DNA from: Polytrichum commune
Taxonomy: Eukaryota > Streptophyta > Polytrichopsida > Polytrichales > Polytrichaceae
NCBI GenBank assembly: GCA_950295325.1
Contig: OX485804.1
Location: 7,192,001-7,256,000, forward strand
Reading direction: 5' to 3'
DNA length: 64,000 bases
This document shows positions 32,824-44,740 of this stretch, piece after piece. The notes under the pieces are model-generated. The model saw only the letters and a program-made list of their open reading frames with translations, was not told the origin of the DNA and searched no databases. The stretch's first letter is position 1. The number at the start of each line of letters is the position of its first letter. The position numbers were made by a program, and so were the translations under genes.

Positions 32824-35800
32824 CCATATGGTTGAGGGGTGCATGTTTGGGAAGTCACAGGTTAGGCCTAGAGGGCATTGTCGGATCCGACAAAGCATCC
32901 AAGACCAGCCTGAGAACCTCAGAATACTTGGAATGTGGGTAACTGAGTAGGGGTTGACTTTGATGTGGCCTTAGTTAGGTTTTGAATGAGGCTGAAATTG
33001 TTGATTTTGTGGCTAAATGAGGAGGTTATTCACTGAGATGTGGCCTTGGTTAGGTCTTGAATGAGGCTCAAATTGTTGCTTTTGTGGCTAACTGAGTAAG
33101 TTATTCACTGAGATATGGCTTTAGTTAGGTCTTGAATGAGGTCTGAGATGTTGATTTTGTGGCTCACTGAGTAAGGGGCTGACTTTGATGTGGCTTAGTT
33201 AGGTCTTTAATGAGGCTCAAAGTGTTGATTTTGTGGCTAACTGAGGAAGGGGGCTGACTGAAATGAGGCATTAGTTCGTACTTAGGGGTTCAAATTTCTG
33301 GCCATGTGGTTGAGCGGTGCTTGTTTGGGAGGTCATAGGTTAGGCCTAGAGGGCATTGTCGGATCCGACAAAGCATCCAGGACCTAGTTGAGAACCTCTA
33401 AATACTTAGAAATTTGGCTATATGAAATAGTGGGTTGACTTAGATGTGGCCTTAGTTAGTTATTGAATGAGGTGTGAGATGTTGATTTTGTGGATAACTG
33501 AGTAAGGGGTTGACTTAGATGTGGCTTAGTTAGGTCTTTAATGAGGCTCAAAGTGTTCATTTTCATGCTAACAAAGTAAGGGACAAGACTGAAATGTGGC
33601 CTTAGTTAGTACTTATGATTCAAATTTCTGGCCATATGGTTGAGGGGTGCATGTTTGGGAGGTCATAGGTTAGGCCTAGAGGGCATTGTCGGATCCGACA
33701 AAGCATCCCAGACCAACCTGAGAACCTCAGAATACTTGGAATGTGGGTAACTGAGTAGGGGCTGACTTTGATGTGGCCTTAGTTAGGTTTTGAATGAGGC
33801 TGAAATTGTTGATTTTGTGGCTAAATGAGGAGGTTATTCACTGAGATGTGGCCTTGGTTAGGTCTTGAATGAGGCTCAAATTGTTGCTTTTGTGGCTAAC
33901 TGAGTAAGTTATTCACTGAGATATGGCTTTAGTTAGGTCTTGAATGAGGTCTGAGATGTTGATTTTGTGGCTCACTGAGTAAGGGGCTGACTTTGATGTG
34001 GCTTAGTTAGGTCTTTAATGAGGCTCAAAGTGTTGATTTTGTGGCTAACTGAGGAAGGGGGCTGACTGAAATGAGGCATTAGTTCGTACTTAGGGGTTCA
34101 AATTTCTGGCCATGTGGTTGAGCGGTGCTTGTTTGGGAGGTCATAGGTTAGGCCTAGAGGGCATTGTCGGATCCGACAAAGCATCCAGGACCTAGTTGAG
34201 AACCTCTAAATACTTAGAAATTTGGCTATATGAAATAGTGGGTTGACTTAGATGTGGCCTTAGTTAGTTATTGAATGAGGTGTGAGATGTTGATTTTGTG
34301 GATAACTGAGTAAGGGGTTGACTTAGATGTGGCTTAGTTAGGTCTTTAATGAGGCTCAAAGTGTTCATTTTCATGCTAACAAAGTAAGGGGCAAGACTGA
34401 AATGTGGCCTTAGTTAGAGCTTAGGGATTCAAATTTCTGGCCATATGGTTGAGGGGTGCATGTTTGGGAGGTCACAGGTTAGGCCTAGAGGGCATTGTCG
34501 GATCCGACAAAGCATCCAAGACCAGCCTGAGAACCTCAGAATACTTGGAATGTGGGTAACTGAGTAGGGGCTGACTTTGATGTGGCCTTAGTTAGGTTTT
34601 GAATGAGGCTGAAATTGTTGATTTTGTGGCTAAATGAGGAGGTTATTCACTGAGATGTGGCCTTAGTTAGGTCTTGAATGAGGCTCAAATTGTTGCTTTT
34701 GTGGCAAAATGAGTAAGTTATTCACTGAGATATGGGCCTAGTTAGGTCTTGAATGAGGTCTGAGATGTTGAATTTCTAGCTCACTGAGTAAGGGGTTGAC
34801 TTTGATGTGGCTTAGTTAGGTCTTTAATGAGGCTCAAAGTGTTGATGTTGTGGCTAATTGAGTAAGGGGGCTGACTTTAATGTCGCCTTAGTTAGGTCTT
34901 TATAATCCAAATTTCTGGCCATATAGTTGATGGGTGAATGTTTGTGAGGTCTCAGGTTACGCCTAATGGGCATTGTCGGATCCGACAAAGCATCCAAGAC
35001 CAAGTTGAGAACCTCTAATGTAGCTTTAGTATGGCCATTAATGAGGTCTGAAATTGTTGAATTTTTGGCTAACTGAGCAAGGGGCTGACATTAATGTGGC
35101 CTTGGTTAGTTCGTAGGGATTCAAATTTCTGGCCAAATGGTTGAGGGGTGGTTGTTTGTGAGGTCTCAGGTTAGGCCTTAAGGGCATTGTTGGATCCGAC
35201 AATGCATCCAAGACCAAGTTGAGAACCTCTAAAAACTTGGAAAGTTGGCTTAGTGTGGCCTTGAATGAGGTCTGAAAATTTGATTTTGTGGCTAACTCCA
35301 TAAGTGAATTGACTTTAATGTGGCCTTAGTTAGGTCTTTATAATCCACATTTCTGGCCAAATGGTTGAGGGGTGGTTGTTTGTGAGGTCTCAGGTTAGGC
35401 CTTGAGGGCATTGTCGGATCCGACAAAGCATCCAAGACCAAGTTCGGAACCTCTAAAAACTTGGAAATTTGGCTATATGAACTAGGGGGTTGACTTAAAT
35501 GTAGCCTTAGTGTGTCAATTACTTAGGTCTGAAATGTTGATTTTGTGGCTAATTGAGTAAGGGGGCTGAGTTTAATGTGGCCTTAGTTAGGTCTTTATAA
35601 TCCAAATTTCTGGCCATATAGTTGAGGGGTGCATGTTTGTGAGGTCTCAGGTTAGGCCTAAAGGGCATTGTCGGATCCGACAAGGCATAAGGGACCAAGT
35701 TGAGAACCTCTAAAAAGTTATAAAATGGCTATATGAACTAGTGGGTTCACTTTAATGTTGCCTTAGTGTGCTCTTTATAATCCAAATTTTTGGCCATATA

Positions 35801-38800
35801 GTTGAGGGGTGAATGTTTGTGAGGTCTCAGGTAAGGCCTATAGGGCATTGTCGGATCCGACAATGCCTCTAAGACCAAGTTGAGAACCTCTAATGTAGCT
35901 TTAGTATGGCCATTAATGAGGTCTGAAATTGTTGAATGTTTGGCTCACTGAGCATGGGGCTAACATTAATGTGGCCTTGGTTAGTTCGTAGGGATTCAAA
36001 TTTCTGGCCAACTGGTTGAGGGGTGGTTGTTTGTGAGGTCTCAGGTTAGGCCTTAAGGGCATTGTCGGATCCGACAAAGCATCCAAGACCAAGTTGAGAA
36101 CCTCTAAAAACTTGGAAAGTTGGCTCAGTGTGGCCTTGAATGAGGTCTGAAAAATTGATTTTGTGGCTAACTCCATAAGTGAATTGACTTAAATGTGGCC
36201 TTAGTTAGGTCTTTATAATCCAAATTTATGGCCATATGGTTGAGGGGTGCATGTTTGTGAGGTCTCAAGTAAGGCCTATAGGGCATTGTCGGATCCGACA
36301 AAGCATCCAAGACCAAGTTCAGAACCTCTAAAAACTTGGAAATTTGGCTATATGAACTAGGGGGTTGACTTAAATGTAGCCTTAGTGTGTCAATTACTTA
36401 GGTCTGAAATGTTGATTTTGTGGCTAATTGAGTAAGGGGGCTGAGTTTAATGTGGCCTTAGTTAGGTCTTTATAATCCAAATTTCTCGCCATATAGTTGA
36501 GGGGTGCATGTTTGTGAGGTCTCAGGTTACGCCTAATGGGCATTGTCGGATCCGACAATGCCTCTAAGACCAAGTTGAGAACCTCTAATGTAGCTTTAGT
36601 ATGGCCATTAATGAGGTATGAAATTGTTGAATTTTTGGCTCACTGAGGAAGGGGCTGACTTTGATGTGGCCTTGGTTAGTTCATAGGGATTCAAATTTCT
36701 GGCCAAATGGTTGAGGGGTGGTTGTTTGTGAGGTCTCAGGTTAGGCCTTAAGGGCATTGTTGGATCCGACAAAGCATCCAAGACCAAGTTCAGAACCTCT
36801 AAAAACTTGGAAAGTTGGCTTAGTGTGGCCTTGAATGAGGTCTGAAAAATTGATTTTGTGGCTAACTCCATAAGTGAATTGACTTTAATGTGGCCTTAGT
36901 TAGGTCTTTATATTCCACATTTCTGGCCAAATGGTTGAGGGGTGGTTGTTTGTGAGGTCTCAGGTTAGGCCTTAAGGGCATTGTCGGATCCGACAAAACA
37001 TGCAAGACCAAGTTCAGAACCTCTAAAAACTTGGAAATTTGGCTATATGAACTAGGGGGTTGACTTAAATGTAGCCTTAGTGTGGCCATTAATGAGGTCT
37101 GAAATGTTGATTTTGTGGTTACCTGATTAAGGGGGCTAATTAAAATGTGGCCTTAGTTATGTACTAAGTATTTAAATTTTTGGCCATATGATTGAGGGGT
37201 GCATGTTTGTGAGGTCTCAGGTTAGGCCTAAAGGGCATTGTCGGATCCGACAATGCATCCAAGACCAAGTTGAGAACCTCTAAAAAACTTAGAAAGTTGG
37301 CTATATGAACTAGTTGGTTGACTGAAATGTGGCCTTAATGTGGCATTCAATTATGCTCAAAATATTGATTTTGTGGCTAACTGAGTAAGGAACTGAGTTT
37401 TATGTGACCTTGGTTATGTCTTTCATGAGGCTCAAAGTTTTAATTTTGTGGCTAACTGAGTAAGGGGCAGCCTGAAATGTGGCAGTAGTTAGTTCTTGGG
37501 AATCCAAATTTCTGGCCATATTGTTGAGGGGTGCATGTTTGTGAGTTCTCAGGTTGGGCCTAAAGGGCATTGTCGGATCCGACAAAGCATCCGCGACCAA
37601 CTTCACAACCTCTAATAACTTCGACATTTGTCAATATGAACTAGTGGGTTGATTGAAATGTGGCCTTAATGTGGCCTTCAGTAACGGTCTAATTGTTGAT
37701 TTTGTGGCTAGCTGTGTAAGGGGCTGACTGAAATGTGGCCTTAGTTAGGTCTTTATAATCCAAATTTCTGGCCATATGGTTGAGGGGTGGTTGTTTGTGA
37801 GGTCTCAGGTTAGGCCTTAAGGGCATTGTCGGATCCGACAAAGCATCCAAGACCAAGTTGAGAACCTCTAAAAACTTAGAAAGTTGGCTTAGTGTGGCCT
37901 TGAATGAGGTCTGAAAATTTGATTTTGTGGCTAACTCCATAAGTGAATTGACTTTAATGTGGCCTTAGTTAGGTCTTTATAATCCAAATTTCTGGCCATA
38001 TAGTTGATGGGTGAATGTTTGTGAGGTCTCAGGTTACGCCTAATGGGCATTGTTGGATCCGACAAAGCATCCAAGACCAAGTTGAGAACCTCTAATGTAG
38101 CTTTAGTATGGCCATTAATGAGGTCTGAAATTGTTGAATTTTTGGCTCACTGAGCATGGGGCTGACTTTGATGTGGCCTTGGTTAGTTCGTAGGGATTCA
38201 AATTTCTGGCCAAATGGTTGAGGGGTGGTTGTTTGTAAGGTCTCAGGTTAGGCCTTAAGGGCATTGTCGGATCCGACAATGCATCCAAGACCAAGTTGAG
38301 AACCTCTAAAAACTTGGAAAGTTGGCTTAGTGTGGCCTTGAATGAGGTCTGAAAAATTGATTTTGTGGCTAACTCCATAAGTGAATTGACTTTAATGTGG
38401 CCTTAGTTAGGTCTTTATAATCCACATTTCTGGCCAAATGGTTGAGGGGTGGTTGTTTGTGAGGTCTCAGGTTAGGCCTTAAGGGCATTGTCGGATCCGA
38501 CAAAGCATCCAAGACCAAGTTCGGAACCTCTAAAAACTTGGAAATTTGGCTATATGAACTAGGGGGTTGACTTAAATGTAGCCTTAGTGTGTCAATTACT
38601 TAGGTCTGAAATGTTGATTTTGTGGCTAATTGAGTAAGGGGGCTGAGTTTAATGTGGCCTTAGTTAGGTCTTTATAATCCAAATTTCTGGCCAAATGGTT
38701 GAGGGGTGGATGTTTGTGAGGTCTCAGGTTAGGCCTAAAGGGCATTGTCGGATCCGACAAAGCATCCAAGACCAATTTGAGAACCTCTTAAAACTTAGAA

Positions 38801-38810
38801 ATTTGGCTAT
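32824..38810. repeat. R array: 22 copies of a third palindrome in complex tandem repeats
   Basis: The core TTGTCGGATCCGACAA occurs at 32878, 33356, 33686, 34164, 34495, 34973, 35187, 35411, 35668, 35848, 36062, 36286, 36543, 36757, 36981, 37238, 37570, 37826, 38050, 38264, 38488 and 38745. Three (35187, 36757, 38050) read ttgttgg. The best copies extend to 20 or more bp (CATTGTCGGATCCGACAATG, for example 35846-35865). The left part is a higher-order repeat of about 808 bp; the right part cycles about 214, 224 and 257 bp. Each unit starts near tggttgaggggtg and contains gaggtctcaggttaggcct. The array is flanked on both sides by M-unit termini facing it. Conserved 75-87-codon frames on the minus strand follow from the repetition. 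Confidence 0.9.
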
Positions 38811-39213
38811 AACACTATATTCGGTAATTGGAGACTCTTTGTTGATTATGAGACTATATAAGGATGCGCATTTCAAAATTGAACCAGTAATGACGACTAA
38901 AAATCCCATATGTATAATGGTATGCTACTATTATTATACATAAAGGCATGGAAGTGAACAAAAATGTGAGCCATACATGAAAATAGTTGCGTATGAAATG
39001 ACAACTCGTTATGAATGGAAGGGAAGGTGCGAAGAATGAATGGAAGTTTAATGAATTAATTGGGATTGAAATACAATTATAATGGAAATACCATCAATGT
39101 CTTGAGTAACTTGGAATAGCATACTAGAAAGTAAGCACTTAAATATGTTCTACACCTAAGCATTTAGGGAGTCCGTCCCACTAGTTTGCTTCTGGTCACA
39201 CTAGTCCGACCCA
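38811..39213 (-). other. M' 3' region
   Basis: No gene. Terminus at 38811-38836; a T/A homopolymer run near 39216-39246 borders the Lys-rich gene. I saw no palindrome of the M' type here. Confidence 0.5.
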
Positions 39214-40140
39214 CTATTTTTTTTTTGCGGCTAAGTCCTTTTTTTTGGCGGCCTCCATGGCTCTAAAAATCTCAGGCCCACGACTGTATCCTTGTGTGTT
39301 GCCTGGACAGGAATATGTGTCGTTCTTGCATGTTTCAGGACGCGCTCCCGAATTGTACGAGGTGGTATTATAAGTAGAATACGAGGGCGTTTGCGAAAGG
39401 GAACGTCTTGCGCTTCTCCGGAGGGCCAGACAACGATCGGACTCGGAAGATGCGGCCTTGAGGGCGTGCCTATCCAAGGAGGACGTGGAGGAGGGCCGGG
39501 CACCAAGCGAGCGGGTAGCCACCTGCGAAACAACGTCATAGGAAGATAAGAATAGGAATGGAGTGAGAAAAATAATGAGGGCGGTTTGGGATGGGCGCTC
39601 GTAAAGAGAACGGCACGCACACGGAAGACAAGCAAAACAAAAGCGGCAAAGGGGTTTAGGGTTGAGGAGGGCACCTTGGCTGTGGGGACGTCCATGCGGG
39701 GAACGGTAGGAACGAGGGGGGCGTCGACGGGAGCATCCGGAGCCGATGGAACTATTGCACTGTTGGATGGCGGGGGGGGGAGTCGAGGCGTGGAGGAATG
39801 GAGTCGGCGGGGGAGGTGTGGCAACGGGGGCCTTCCATGTGGAGACGCCGGCTCGGCCCACGACGAGTGACGGCGTCGTCCCTCGAGGGTGAGAGGTGTC
39901 CCAAACGAACGAGCGTCCGTTTCTCCTTGGAGAGGGGGGAGGGCGACGGGGCGTAGGCGCGGGCGACAAGTGCGGGGGGCGGGCTGTTGACGACGCCGTC
40001 GTCGATGCCGACGTCGCGGGAGTAATCCACGGCCGAGGCCGCGTCGACCGCCGAGAAGTGGTAGAGGGATGGCATTTGGAAGTCTGTGACGTCGCGGGAA
40101 GGGGATGCCGGGGGCGAGAGGGGACGGGAAGGGCCATCGA
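39214..40140 (-). pseudogene. M' downstream gene: Lys-rich protein, frameshifted
   Basis: Homologue of the gene after M_A and M_B. Exon a is about 40140-39675 (acceptor cctgtag, donor ccaag|gtgccc) and exon b 39522-39214 (acceptor tcgcag). LYHFSAVDAASAVDYS and GVVNSPPP are in one frame, but PTVPRMDVPTAK at the exon end is in another, so an indel separates them; a G run at about 39769-39780 is a likely place (true mutation or sequencing error). Exon b has NSGARP, GYSRGPEIFRAMEA and a Lys tail as in the other copies. Confidence 0.55.
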
Positions 40141-40280
40141 CTACAGGGGCGTCGCATATGGGGGCAGACTATGGGCAAGAACAAGAACAAGAACAACAAA
40201 AAACAAAAACAGACATCCAAAAACAGAGCAAGCATTAGATATGTGAACCACATGATAACAAGCAAACACATGGAGGCATT

Positions 40281-41048
40281 TCAAATCAATTTATTGAGTT
40301 TGGCGAGCCTCATGATGCTCTTATATACATTATCGCGGGGGCTTAGCGCCGCATTGCCGAAGGGGTTGGACCTAACAAAAAATGGGATGCTACCGGCGTG
40401 GAGCACGAGCCTTCTAAGGTAGGGGGCTAGCCTATCGACCAAAAATGTGTCTTGCCTATCGCCGGTCCAAGTGTCCGGGAAGATGACGTTGCCCGGGGGG
40501 TTCAACACGCTCTTGGTGGGGCTGTCGTCGATGAGGAGGGTGTTCTCAGGAGTCGGCCACCACCCATGGGGCGTCCCATGCAGACGGGGGACGCCTTGCC
40601 AGAGTCTTGAACGGAGGACCTTGAGGAACTGTTGTCCTCCGCCTCGACCGCCAAACTTGGGCACCGGTCGGCCTTTCTCGTCGAGCAGCTCGTCGCAGTC
40701 CTCTTGGCCGAGGACGAGGCAAGGGCTCGGGAGATCACGGAATAAGAAGTGGACGATGGGCTCTGTGTTGTCCATGACCATGGAGCTCCACACAACGACG
40801 TGGGCGAACTCGACCACCTCGCGAAGGAAGTCCCGCAGGCCGGGACGGGCGCAGACAGCCTTGCGGTTAATGAGGGTGTCGAGCTCGCCGTCGTAGTCCC
40901 TTTCGTCGGGGTGACGGAAGGGACGCGTGGGGACCCTTGGGATGTGTTGGGTGTGACACAACACCCCGTTGAGGTCAAAAACGAGGAACGGTTTGTTCCG
41001 GGTTCGAGGTCCACTGGTCGAGGGGTTGCGACCTATCTCCGGGGGGTC
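40281..41048 (-). CDS. M' exon 4: FCP1-type HAD phosphatase domain
   Basis: The acceptor atcatag|GAC at 41048 joins exon 3' in phase 0, just as in M_B. 255 codons: PFLVFDLNGVLCHTQH (motif I, again with Asn for the second Asp), VVVWSSM (motif II), NTLLIDDSPTKSV (motif III), ending RLAKLNKLI. Relative to M_B there are several small indels. The retained DLNG change in both lineages suggests that it is ancestral rather than decay. Confidence 0.75.
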   Translation of the reverse strand, partial: DPPEIGRNPSTSGPRTRNKPFLVFDLNGVLCHTQHIPRVPTRPFRHPDERDYDGELDTLINRKAVCARPGLRDFLREVVEFAHVVVWSSMVMDNTEPIVHFLFRDLPSPCLVLGQEDCDELLDEKGRPVPKFGGRGGGQQFLKVLRSRLWQGVPRLHGTPHGWWPTPENTLLIDDSPTKSVLNPPGNVIFPDTWTGDRQDTFLVDRLAPYLRRLVLHAGSIPFFVRSNPFGNAALSPRDNVYKSIMRLAKLNKLI

Positions 41049-41672
41049 CTATGATGAACAACGCGACTAGTTTAATTCTATGATCCAATAAAGAAATTGT
41101 TGCGTTGAAAATAAAGACGATGCATTATGGGAAAAGAGGAGGAAGTGAGGAGGGTGCAAGGAGAATGTTTAGAGGGGCACAATTGCGAACGACCGTTCGT
41201 GAATGAAGGCTGCGGGGCGGTGCGCATCATTTACGAACGCGCGTTCGTGAGCGCGGATGCATGCATATACGAACGCTCGTTCGCGAAGGATGTCAAGACG
41301 GGGTCGCATAATTTTACGAACGAGCATTCGTGAGTGAGGTGTGCATGCAAAGAATGCAAGGACGCGCAAGAGCACATACAACACAAGACGCGAGAATATG
41401 CAATAAGTTGAGGGGATGCGAGCAGAGATCGTCTGCTCATATATTAATTCGGTGAATATGTACATTTGTCTCACGTGATAATCTATCACAATTTCCTAAG
41501 GAAAAAATGCAGTGTCCTACAAAATTGATCGGCCCAAGCGATCACGTAGAAAAATGCTCGCGCGGGCAACGTGATGTCGATGGAGTTGAAGCGCCAAGAA
41601 CACAACGCGGGGGGTTAGTGATATTACGAATGCGCGTTCGTAAAACATTTGGCATTCTCAGAGATGAGTTAC
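41049..41672 (-). repeat. M' intron 3 with five palindromes of the second type
   Basis: Sites TTACGAACGNNCGTTCGTAA (variants included) start at about 41183, 41231, 41267, 41314 and 41624. Most have one altered arm end (cgtga, gcgaa). Donor GAG|gtaact at 41672. Confidence 0.85.
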
Positions 41673-43076
41673 CTCTTTGATTAACGAACGCGCGTTCGTA
41701 ATATCCATTGGGGAAGCAGCCTCTGGATCCATGACCTCCGTTGGACGCTCCTCCTGAGACGACTGGGTCTGTTGGATGAGCTCCACGTCGTCGTCCCCGC
41801 CCAGGTCGAGTCTCTCCATGCGGACATCCTCCATGTGCGCGGACGGATGTCCTTCCTGGTCAGGGCTCTCCACGACCATCCCACGCGGACCTGCCGAGTC
41901 ATTGGGGTTCCCCTGCGTTTCCTCCACAATGACCATGTCAGTGTGTTGCGCAGTGTCATCGCCCCGCCTATCTAGAACCCTTGGGACGACGGTGAAAGAG
42001 GCCGTGTCGGTGCCTGTGGGCAGTCCTACCCTTGAAGGGGAAGGGGTGAGGATTGCCGGACCTGAAGATTCACGAACGCGCGTTCGTAAATCTTCATCCT
42101 CCCTTAGCGCCGCCGTGATTGCATCGTGGGAGGTTGAGGCGGCCGCCGTCACTTCCGGGGGCAATGGACTTCCCGCCGGCGTTGGGTGTGGCGCTGTTTG
42201 GTGGGAAGGCCCTCCTTGGTACATGACTGGAGGTGGGGGTTGTGAGGGGTATCCTCCAGGGGGGAAGGGGTAAGGTTGCTGGACCGGCGCAGAGAGGCTC
42301 TGCATGTTTTTGAGCATCTCGAAGATGGCGTCGGTTTTGGCCGCTGAATCCTTCAGCTGCTCTTGCAGCCTGGCCAGATGCTTCGCGCTCTCCTCCTGTG
42401 CTGCAGCCATCTCCTCCTTCATCTTCGCCTCCAGCTTGGCGTTGAGCTCAGCGACGGTGAGTGCCTCCTCCTTCACCCGCTTGTTCTTGTCGTAGTCCAC
42501 GCCAAGCTCGGCCATGATGTCCATGTCCCCCTCGTCCTCGTCCGAGACCTCGATGATTGCTCCCGGCGGCAACTTCACATATGGAGTCTTCTTCATCCTC
42601 CTCCTCGTGTTGCGGAAGAGGTCCAAAGATGGCCGCGAGCGTTGGTCGAGGATGTCCAGGGTTTCCATCTTCGGAACCACGGCGGGCCTTGGAGACTGTG
42701 ACGTCGAGCATCCGCCTGGCGCTCCGAAAGGCTCCGCAAGAGATGTTCTCGCCGGGAGGACGTCCAGGGTTGTCCCCGCGGACGACCTGGTGTAACCACC
42801 CGGCGTCCCTTGAGGATCGGGAAGATCCGTCGTTGGCGGCAAGATCCGAAGTGGGGGTACGTCGAAGGACTGCAGAATGGCGTCCACGTTGGCGGAGGGG
42901 GTGGGCTCGTCGTCCTCAGAATCGTGGAATGGTATGCCCTCGTCGGCGGGCATACTGAAGTCCATCCTGGGGACAGAGATGTCCTTGAGGTCCATCGTCG
43001 ACGCCTTCGCACGGTGGATCTTGAAGTCTTCTTCGTCGATAGCGTCAATGAATGTGTTGACTACGAGACCCATCAT
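41673..43076 (-). CDS. M' exon 3: low-complexity linker with coding palindromes
   Basis: 468 codons beginning MMGLVVNTFIDAIDEEDF (acceptor ctgtgag/cag, 43076). Pro-, Ser- and acid-rich, with a charged helix LNAKLEAKMKEEMAAAQEES that aligns in position with the helix in M_B exon 3. Palindromes lie in the coding frame at 42070-42089 (encoding RTRV) and 41682-41701 near the 3' end (encoding ITNARS). The sequence hardly aligns with M_B, but layout, composition and embedded palindromes are shared. Confidence 0.7.
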
Positions 43077-43298
43077 CTGTGAGAAGAGAGCAATAAGGTC
43101 AGAAAATACAAACGCACGTTCGTAAACATCAAAGCGTAGCGTGCAACGAGTTTCAAGCATTACATTATGAAGGGGTTATGTTTACGAACGAGCGTTCGTA
43201 AACATGAATGCGTCACGTGCAGAGACTGTGAAACAATACATTGAGAAGTTGGTTAACTTTACGAACGAGCGTTCGTAAATGGAGTCTAGACAACTTAC
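43077..43298 (-). repeat. M' intron 2 with three palindromes
   Basis: Sites at about 43106 (atacaaacg variant), 43182 and 43259. Donor ATG|gtaagt, same position as in M_A and M_B. Confidence 0.88.
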
Positions 43299-44624
43299 CA
43301 TGGCCGCATACATGAATTTGGAGCCTCCACATACGTTGTATACCGTCTCTCCACTTATAACCAGACTCTGCAATACAGAGACGTAGAACTCCATCCTGAG
43401 TTCCATGGCGGGGAAGACGGTGTAGAGGGTCTCTTGCAGCAGATCCTTGGGAGGGGGATGCGGGATGCTGTAGATTTTCTTGAACGTGTTGTTTGCCTTG
43501 ATAGGTGGTCGCCCATCCCTTAGCTCATTGTACGTCAAGAAAATCAGGCTGACCGCTCCCACCTGCTTGTTGCCCCTGGCCTCGTTGATGGCCACAATCC
43601 CCTCCGTCTTCGCTGGCACGTACGTGCTGTGGAAGATGTTGTACTCGAATTTGATCTTCTGCTCGTACAGCTCTGTGACCACAGACAGCTTCTCTTGTTC
43701 GACTATCCACAGCCAAACGTGTGGCTCCCTCATGGCCGGCGATTTGAACTCCATGAACTTGGCCATGAAAGGGTTGTAGAAGGGAATGTCCTTCCCCCCC
43801 TGCCTTGACGCACCCGGGATCCCCCTGAAATCGATGAGGGCAAAAGGGCAACCCCGTCGATCCTCCCTCACCTCGGCCCTGTTGATGGTACCGTCCCACT
43901 TGGAAAATATGACCCTCTCCACGCCGGAGGTGATCACGCAAAACCTTGCCACTCCTTCGAATGTGGCGTTCCTCTTCCTCTCCAAAAATTTTAAGTACAG
44001 CATAACCTCATGGGGATCCGTGTCGGTTTTCTTAGTCCTTTTGTTCCCCTTCAACTTCAAAACCGAGGCGTGCTCCTTGACCAGACTGCGCATGGAGGCT
44101 CCGTTGATGTTGTAGTCGACCTTTAACATTTGCCATTGCGGCCAGATGATGTCGCCGTCGACTTCAAAGATTCTGTACTCTGGTACAAGTACGCTCAACT
44201 CTCTCATGGCTGCAGTCTTCAGCTTCCGGTGGTCACACCACTCTTTGATAGAGTACGTGCCGGGCTTGTGCTTTGGCCTCTTCAAAAAGATCTTGGGATA
44301 GGGAAGGGTTCTTCCCACGGTGTTCCCAAGAACATGAATCGCACACCTCTTCAGCTCTGACTCCGTCAATCCCTGGAGGTGTCTAAAGAACTCCCTCAGT
44401 AGTGGGGACGCTTCACCGGTTTTTTCCGTGTTGTACTTCTCCTCCGTCTCGGGGTTGACCAAATCGCCCGAGTTGTGTGCATCAAAAAACTGGGTCCACA
44501 AATCCCATGTGTCCCTGTTGCAGCAGATCAGTCTGAGCTCACCCTTCAGCTCAAGCACAGACTTTGTGGTGGTGGACTTCATATCGATGGAAGAGAACTT
44601 GTCTACCATCGCGTCGCAAAATGC
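43299..44624 (-). CDS. M' exon 2: methyltransferase-like domain
   Basis: 442 codons, open throughout, starting AFCDAMVDKFSSIDM (aligning with DFKYQMINKFSSID). The motif IV position reads PFYNPFMAKF, the following segment HVWLWIVEQEK, and the motif I position GETVYNVCGGSKFMYAAM. The Asp of motif IV is Asn here, so both lineages deviate from active consensus but keep the positions (WLWIVE, LRMEFYV, GGSK). Ends ATG in phase 0. Confidence 0.65.
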
Positions 44625-44740
44625 CTGCACAAAACAAGATGTCAGTATTGCACATAATACGAACGCACGTTTGTAAAGCACGTCAGTAATTGATGTTTTC
44701 GTGAGTCCAACACTTTACGAACATTCGTTCGTAAACTCAC
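44625..44740 (-). repeat. M' intron 1 with two palindromes
   Basis: Sites at about 44657 (gtttgtaa arm) and 44715. Donor AAG|gtgagt at 44740, 6 bases from a palindrome; acceptor ctgcag. Confidence 0.88.

Noticed and set aside
35038-38378. Repeated 75-87-codon frames on the minus strand of the R array
   Set aside because: They recur only because the 214-257-bp unit recurs, end at variable places and show indels; no start context or coding bias seen.
32878-38760. CRISPR-like array
   Set aside because: The sites are palindromic and spaced 180-480 bp with spacers that are themselves repeated; the sequence is eukaryotic.
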